The notes under the pieces: generated by a model
What the model was told of the DNA's origin: nothing
The model's input: the letters and a program-made list of their open reading frames with translations, nothing else
Database searches by the model: none
Shown here: positions 58,147 to 64,000 of the stretch, piece after piece
Layout of the letters: each line of letters opens with the position of its first letter
Numbering within the stretch: position 1 is the first letter of the stretch
Assembly: GCF_030658505.1 (NCBI RefSeq)
Contig: NZ_JAUTXR010000163.1
Location: forward strand, 1 to 64,000
Origin: Stenotrophomonas raiganjensis (SeqCode)
GTDB lineage: Bacteria; Pseudomonadota; Gammaproteobacteria; Xanthomonadales; Xanthomonadaceae
Direction of reading: 5' to 3'
Length of the DNA stretch: 64,000 nt
Position numbers and translations under genes: made by a program

Positions 58147-59438
58147 AGCGGCTGTTCCTGCGCCTGTGGCTGGTGGTCGGCGCCAGCTTCCTGATCACCC
58201 TGCTGCTGATCAACGTGATCTTTGATCGCATCTACCTGCCGTTCCAGCAGCGTGTGTTCGCAGAACAGGTGCGCGGCCAGCTGTATGCATTGCGGCAGGG
58301 ACTGGATGGAAAGGACCCCGCCGCCCAGCAGGACCAGCTGGCGAAGTGGCAACCCCACTACGGCATTGAACTGGCACTGCTGCCGTCAGCGCCGGCCCTT
58401 GAGGCGGGCGAACAGGAACAGCTGCGGCGCAACGGACTCATCTCCCGGCAGAAGTTCGAGATCGTACTGGCGCCCCTTGCCCCCCAGCATCCGGACGGTC
58501 CCTGGCTGCGCCTGCACCTGCCAGGCGAGCCGTCGATGACCCTGTATCTCACCCTGATCGCGTATTCGGTGATGCTGGCCCTGTTCGGGCTGTGCCTGTA
58601 CGCCTGGGTGCGCCTGCTCTGGCGCGATCTGGACGCCCTGCGCGTGCATGCCGACCGCATTGGCGCTGGCGATCTGCAGGCACGCGCGCAGGTCTCGCCA
58701 CGCTCGCAGATCCGGGTCATCGTCGAACACTCCAATCGCATGGCCGCACGCGTGGCCGAGCTGGTGCAGCGCCAGCGCGACCTGACCCATGCGATCTCGC
58801 ACGAACTGCGTACGCCGATCGCACGCGTGGCCTTCGGCCTGGACCTGATGCAGGACAGCGATGATCGCGAACGTCGCGAGCGACTTGCGCAGGGACTCCA
58901 CGGTGACCTGGCCGAACTCAACCGGCTGGTCAGCGAACTGCTGGCCTATGAGCGGCTGGAACACCCCAGCGAAGGCGAGCCGCTACAGCGCATCGAAGCC
59001 AACGACTGGTTGCAGGCCTGCCTGGCCGATGTGCGTCGTGACGCCGAACGCGCCAGCCTCGTGCTGCGTGTGCTGCCCAGCGCGCTGCCGCGCGTGGACG
59101 CCGAGCCGCGCCTGCTGCAGCTGGCGTTGAGCAACCTGGTCGGCAACGCGCTGCGCCATGCACGCTCACAGGTCGAGGTCTCGCTGGTCGGCGTCGACGG
59201 CCGCGCCTGCCTGCGCGTGGATGACGACGGTCCCGGCATCGCCGAGGCCGATCGCGAGAAGGTGATCCGTCCCTTCACCCGCCTTGACGACAGCCGCAGC
59301 CGCGATACCGGCGGCTTCGGCCTGGGCCTGGCCATCGTCAGCCGCATCGCCACACGCCACGGTGGCGAGCTGCGCATCAGCCGCGCCACGCTGGGCGGCG
59401 CACGCCTGGAAATGCACTGGCCGCTGGCTGCCAGCTGA
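58143..59438 (+). CDS. Sensor histidine kinase (RstB-like)
   Basis: The 431-residue kinase has TM1 at about residues 6-26, a periplasmic domain of about 105 residues, and TM2 at about 133-155. A HAMP domain follows, then HisKA THAISHELRTPIARV with His220. The HATPase has NLVGNALRHA, DDDGPGIAEADRE and GGFGLGLAIV. The compact sensor and arrangement match RstB. It phosphorylates the regulator encoded just upstream. The signal is unknown. The MipA/OmpV gene follows 140 bases later on the same strand. Confidence 0.93.
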   Translation: MKRLFLRLWLVVGASFLITLLLINVIFDRIYLPFQQRVFAEQVRGQLYALRQGLDGKDPAAQQDQLAKWQPHYGIELALLPSAPALEAGEQEQLRRNGLISRQKFEIVLAPLAPQHPDGPWLRLHLPGEPSMTLYLTLIAYSVMLALFGLCLYAWVRLLWRDLDALRVHADRIGAGDLQARAQVSPRSQIRVIVEHSNRMAARVAELVQRQRDLTHAISHELRTPIARVAFGLDLMQDSDDRERRERLAQGLHGDLAELNRLVSELLAYERLEHPSEGEPLQRIEANDWLQACLADVRRDAERASLVLRVLPSALPRVDAEPRLLQLALSNLVGNALRHARSQVEVSLVGVDGRACLRVDDDGPGIAEADREKVIRPFTRLDDSRSRDTGGFGLGLAIVSRIATRHGGELRISRATLGGARLEMHWPLAAS

Positions 59439-59452
59439 ACGCCCGAGGGCGC

Positions 59453-59470
59453 GATTACAGTTGATTACAA
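59453..59470 (+). promoter_or_regulatory. Tandem GATTACA boxes, candidate response-regulator binding site
   Basis: GATTACAG (59453) and GATTACAA (59463) start 10 bases apart, the spacing of OmpR-family half-sites on one DNA face. They lie between the kinase stop and the mipA ATG and resemble the TTACA half-sites of RstA boxes. Confidence 0.5.
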
Positions 59471-59578
59471 CTCCCGCACAACTGCGGACGGAACGGTCGC
59501 CGGCATATCGCCACGCTGGCGACCCTGCAGCGCACGCCGGATGCGCGTGCTGCTTTCCTCCCATTGTCGAGAGTTTCC

Positions 59579-60385
59579 ATGTCCCAGCTTCGCCGTTCCC
59601 GTTCCCCTGCCCTGCTCTGCCTGGCCCTGCTGCCCCTGTTCGCCGCGCCGATCGCCCATGCCAAGGATGACCACTGGACCTTCGAAGTTGCCGCCGGGGG
59701 GGGCGTGACCCCGCGCTACAGCGGCAGCGAGGAATACCGTGCGACGCCGTCGTTGTCCTTCGACGTGACCTCGCCGGGTGGATGGTTTCTGGGCACCAGT
59801 GGCATTGGCTGGGGCACCTCCATCGGCGAGCACACCCGCGTGCGCGCCTATGTCGGTGCCAGCGGCATCCGCAAGGACAAGGACTCGCTGCTTGGCGGTT
59901 CGGACTTCCTGCGCGGCATGGGCGATATCGATACCCGTCCCCTGGTCGGCGTCTCGGCTGGTTATACGTTGGGCGAAGCCGTGCTGAGCGGTTCCTGGCA
60001 GTTCACCCGCAAGGATGAGGACAAGGCCGAGAACGGCCTGGCCACCCAGCAGGTGCACCTGAACCTGACCCTGCCGCTGTTCGACCTGGCCGGCGGTGTG
60101 GTCAGCGGCAGCGTCTCCACCGACTACGGCAACCGCGGCTACATGCAGACCTGGTACGGCGTCAGCCCGGAACAGGCGGCGCGTACCGGCTTTGCCGAAC
60201 ACAAGCCGAAGGCCGGCCTGGTCAGCGCCGGTGTCGGCCTGAAGTGGAGCCACCGCGTGGGCCGCAATGGCAACTGGTACATCTCGGCCGAAGGCACGCG
60301 CCTGCTTGGCGATGCGGCCGACAGCCCGATCGTGCAAAAGCCCAACCAGTTCGGATTGATGAGCGGGTACACGCACCGCTTCTGA
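59579..60385 (+). CDS. MipA/OmpV-family outer-membrane protein
   Basis: The ATG at 59579 opens a signal peptide ending PIAHA; the protein has 268 residues. The MipA/OmpV pattern is WTFEVAAGGGVTPRYSGSEEYRATPSLSF, then GIGWGTSIGEHTRVRAYV, and a C-terminal GLMSGYTHRF with terminal Phe. It forms an outer-membrane barrel. Family members scaffold murein enzymes or respond to osmotic and antibiotic stress. Its position behind an RstAB-like pair is common. A longer in-frame start at 59564 is less likely. Confidence 0.9.
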   Translation: MSQLRRSRSPALLCLALLPLFAAPIAHAKDDHWTFEVAAGGGVTPRYSGSEEYRATPSLSFDVTSPGGWFLGTSGIGWGTSIGEHTRVRAYVGASGIRKDKDSLLGGSDFLRGMGDIDTRPLVGVSAGYTLGEAVLSGSWQFTRKDEDKAENGLATQQVHLNLTLPLFDLAGGVVSGSVSTDYGNRGYMQTWYGVSPEQAARTGFAEHKPKAGLVSAGVGLKWSHRVGRNGNWYISAEGTRLLGDAADSPIVQKPNQFGLMSGYTHRF

Positions 60386-60390
60386 GAAGT

Positions 60391-60413
60391 CGCCGGGCAT
60401 GGCCCGGCGCTAC
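60391..60413 (-). repeat. GTAG REP palindrome, single copy
   Basis: CGCCGGGC-ATG-GCCCGGCG followed by CTAC, so the GTAG is at its minus-strand 5' end. It lies between the convergent mipA-type and clpB genes. Confidence 0.75.
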
Positions 60414-60456
60414 CGGAGAAAACGGGTCGCTGCGATCAGGCAGCGCCCCGCATGAT

Positions 60457-63042
<2,586 letters not shown>

Positions 63043-63092
63043 TGCGAATCCTCATCGGTCATCAGGGCCGGCCCGCGCCGGCGATGCTGGAA

Positions 63093-63120
63093 AGATGCGG
63101 TTGCCCCACCCCGTTTCAAG
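63093..63120 (-). promoter_or_regulatory. Sigma-32 heat-shock promoter of clpB
   Basis: On the minus strand CTTGAAA (63120-63114) and CCGCATCT (63100-63093) are separated by 13 bases. This matches the sigma-32 pattern CTTGAAA-N(11-14)-CCCCATNT with one -10 mismatch. Confidence 0.8.
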
Positions 63121-63223
63121 GGTGACTGCGACTGCACCCCGAGGCCAGTCAGCCTGCGGCCAGCATGCCGGAACGGGTGTGGTCGGCGCGTTGATCCCGA
63201 TCAGTTGCGTGCGGTGGACGGTT

Positions 63224-64000
63224 TCAGTGGGTGATCGCGCTGCGGATTGCCCGTAGCTGCTGCTTGACGGCCCGCGCCTGCGCCACGTCCATGCGCAGCA
63301 GCGCCTTCTGCCCGATCGAGCGCGCCTGCAGGGTGGGATCGACAAAGCGATAGCGGCCACGCTCATCGCGTTCCACCTGCGGCGCCTGCGCCAGGTCCGG
63401 GGTCTCCAGCAGGTGATCGATCACCGCGACCAGGCGGTCGTTGAAGTACCCCTCAGGCCGCCCCAGGTCGACGTAGGCCTGCTGGATCAACGGATAGAAG
63501 CGCTTGTAGGCCGTTGCCGTTGCTGCCGGATCCAGCGCGGTGAAGGCCTGCACGTAGGGCGCATAGCGCGCCGCGTTGCTGGCGGCGATGCGATCACCGC
63601 CTTCGCCGGGCTCGACCTGCAGGCTGCCCGGCAGTGGCCGCGCGGCCAACGCCGTGGGCGGAACACTGGGCTTGTCCAGATTATCGACCTGGGTGACCAG
63701 GCGCTGGATCACATGGTCGCGCAATAGCAGCGTCAGCGGGCCCTCGCCCTGGAACAACTGGCTCAACGCACCCCAGGCAGCGGCATCGCTGTCGGCCAGC
63801 TTCGGCAGCGCCGGGTCGGCGGCGGCCTCGGTATCCAGCGGATGCCTGATCGGCGGCGGTGCTGGCGCGGGTTCCGCGGCCGCCCGCGGCTGTGGTGGCG
63901 CGCTGGTGCTGGCGGGAGTTGATTGCACCGGCACCGAAACACCGTCCGCCAGGCTCTTCAGCTGATCGCGGAACAGCCAACCGCCCGCACCACCGATCAC
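63224..64000 (-). CDS. DUF3014 family protein, 5' end outside window
   Basis: The minus frame is open to the right edge (258 residues visible), so the true start lies beyond it; the apparent GTG at the edge is not reliable. The visible part begins with a hydrophobic GGAGGWLF end, then a Pro/Ala linker. The DUF3014 domain includes LVTQVDNLDKPSVP, AYKRFYPLIQQAYVDLGRPEGYFNDRLVAVIDHLLETPD and GQKALLRMDVAQARAVKQQLRAIR. This suggests a single-span inner-membrane anchor with a periplasmic domain of unknown function. The gene ends 181 bases from the clpB start. Confidence 0.8.
   Translation of the reverse strand: MIGGAGGWLFRDQLKSLADGVSVPVQSTPASTSAPPQPRAAAEPAPAPPPIRHPLDTEAAADPALPKLADSDAAAWGALSQLFQGEGPLTLLLRDHVIQRLVTQVDNLDKPSVPPTALAARPLPGSLQVEPGEGGDRIAASNAARYAPYVQAFTALDPAATATAYKRFYPLIQQAYVDLGRPEGYFNDRLVAVIDHLLETPDLAQAPQVERDERGRYRFVDPTLQARSIGQKALLRMDVAQARAVKQQLRAIRSAITH

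Overview
The window is high-GC chromosomal DNA of a Gammaproteobacterium of the Xanthomonadaceae, almost certainly the Stenotrophomonas maltophilia complex. The strongest pointers are a Tat-signal class A beta-lactamase of the L2 type divergent from a LysR-type ampR (about 47-49 kb), and many short palindromes carrying a terminal GTAG, which match the REP family (SMAG) known from S. maltophilia. There are no rRNA genes, transposases, phage genes or CRISPR arrays. One tRNA is present, tRNA-Gly(CCC) on the minus strand at 12.9 kb.

Layout. From 0 to 4.8 kb there is a minus-strand type VI secretion cassette: vgrG, a DUF4123 effector chaperone, a decayed fragment of a DUF2235 (Tle1-type) effector, a DUF3304 gene, and an intact DUF2235 effector gene that runs off the left edge. 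From 5 to 13 kb come a two-component system, rimK, a hot-dog thioesterase, an orphan PoNi-like (DUF1911) immunity gene and a DUF805 gene. From 13 to 19 kb are a GDSL autotransporter esterase and the thiS-thiG-trmB-permease run. From 19 to 28 kb are a single-domain Rieske protein, a FAH-fold hydrolase, mscL, an M28 peptidase, and two paralogous Na+/amino-acid (AGCS) symporters, one paired with an outer-membrane barrel. From 28 to 36 kb are an RND efflux pump with its adaptor and a copper-uptake pair (TonB copper receptor and a His/Met-rich DUF2946 protein). From 36.6 to 44 kb is a minus-strand housekeeping run, aspS, an acidic protein, GNAT, hydrolase, yebC, ruvC, ruvA, kup. From 44 to 49 kb are a triple DUF3011 protein, a lipoprotein, a CPA2 antiporter and blaL2/ampR. 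From 49 to 57 kb are an ABC-F ATPase, a TonB receptor, a YbaL-type K+/H+ antiporter and an O-acetylhomoserine sulfhydrylase. From 57 to 64 kb are an RstAB-like two-component system next to a MipA/OmpV porin-like protein, clpB behind a recognisable sigma-32 promoter, and a partial DUF3014 gene.

Most genes are ordinary core genes. The unusual material is between them. Three dispersed intergenic elements (18.9, 36.1 and 55.5 kb) share one architecture: a short GC hairpin, a variable (AGCAAC)n tract, then a 25-bp inverted repeat enclosing two CC-capped hairpins. Two copies differ by a compensatory base-pair change, which argues that the folded structure is conserved. Several other palindromes sit at gene ends, including a 42-bp perfect palindrome, a 27-bp stem between ampR and an ABC-F gene, and paired GTAG elements. 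The T6SS cassette shows effector turnover in progress, and an unlinked PoNi immunity gene lies about 6.5 kb away.
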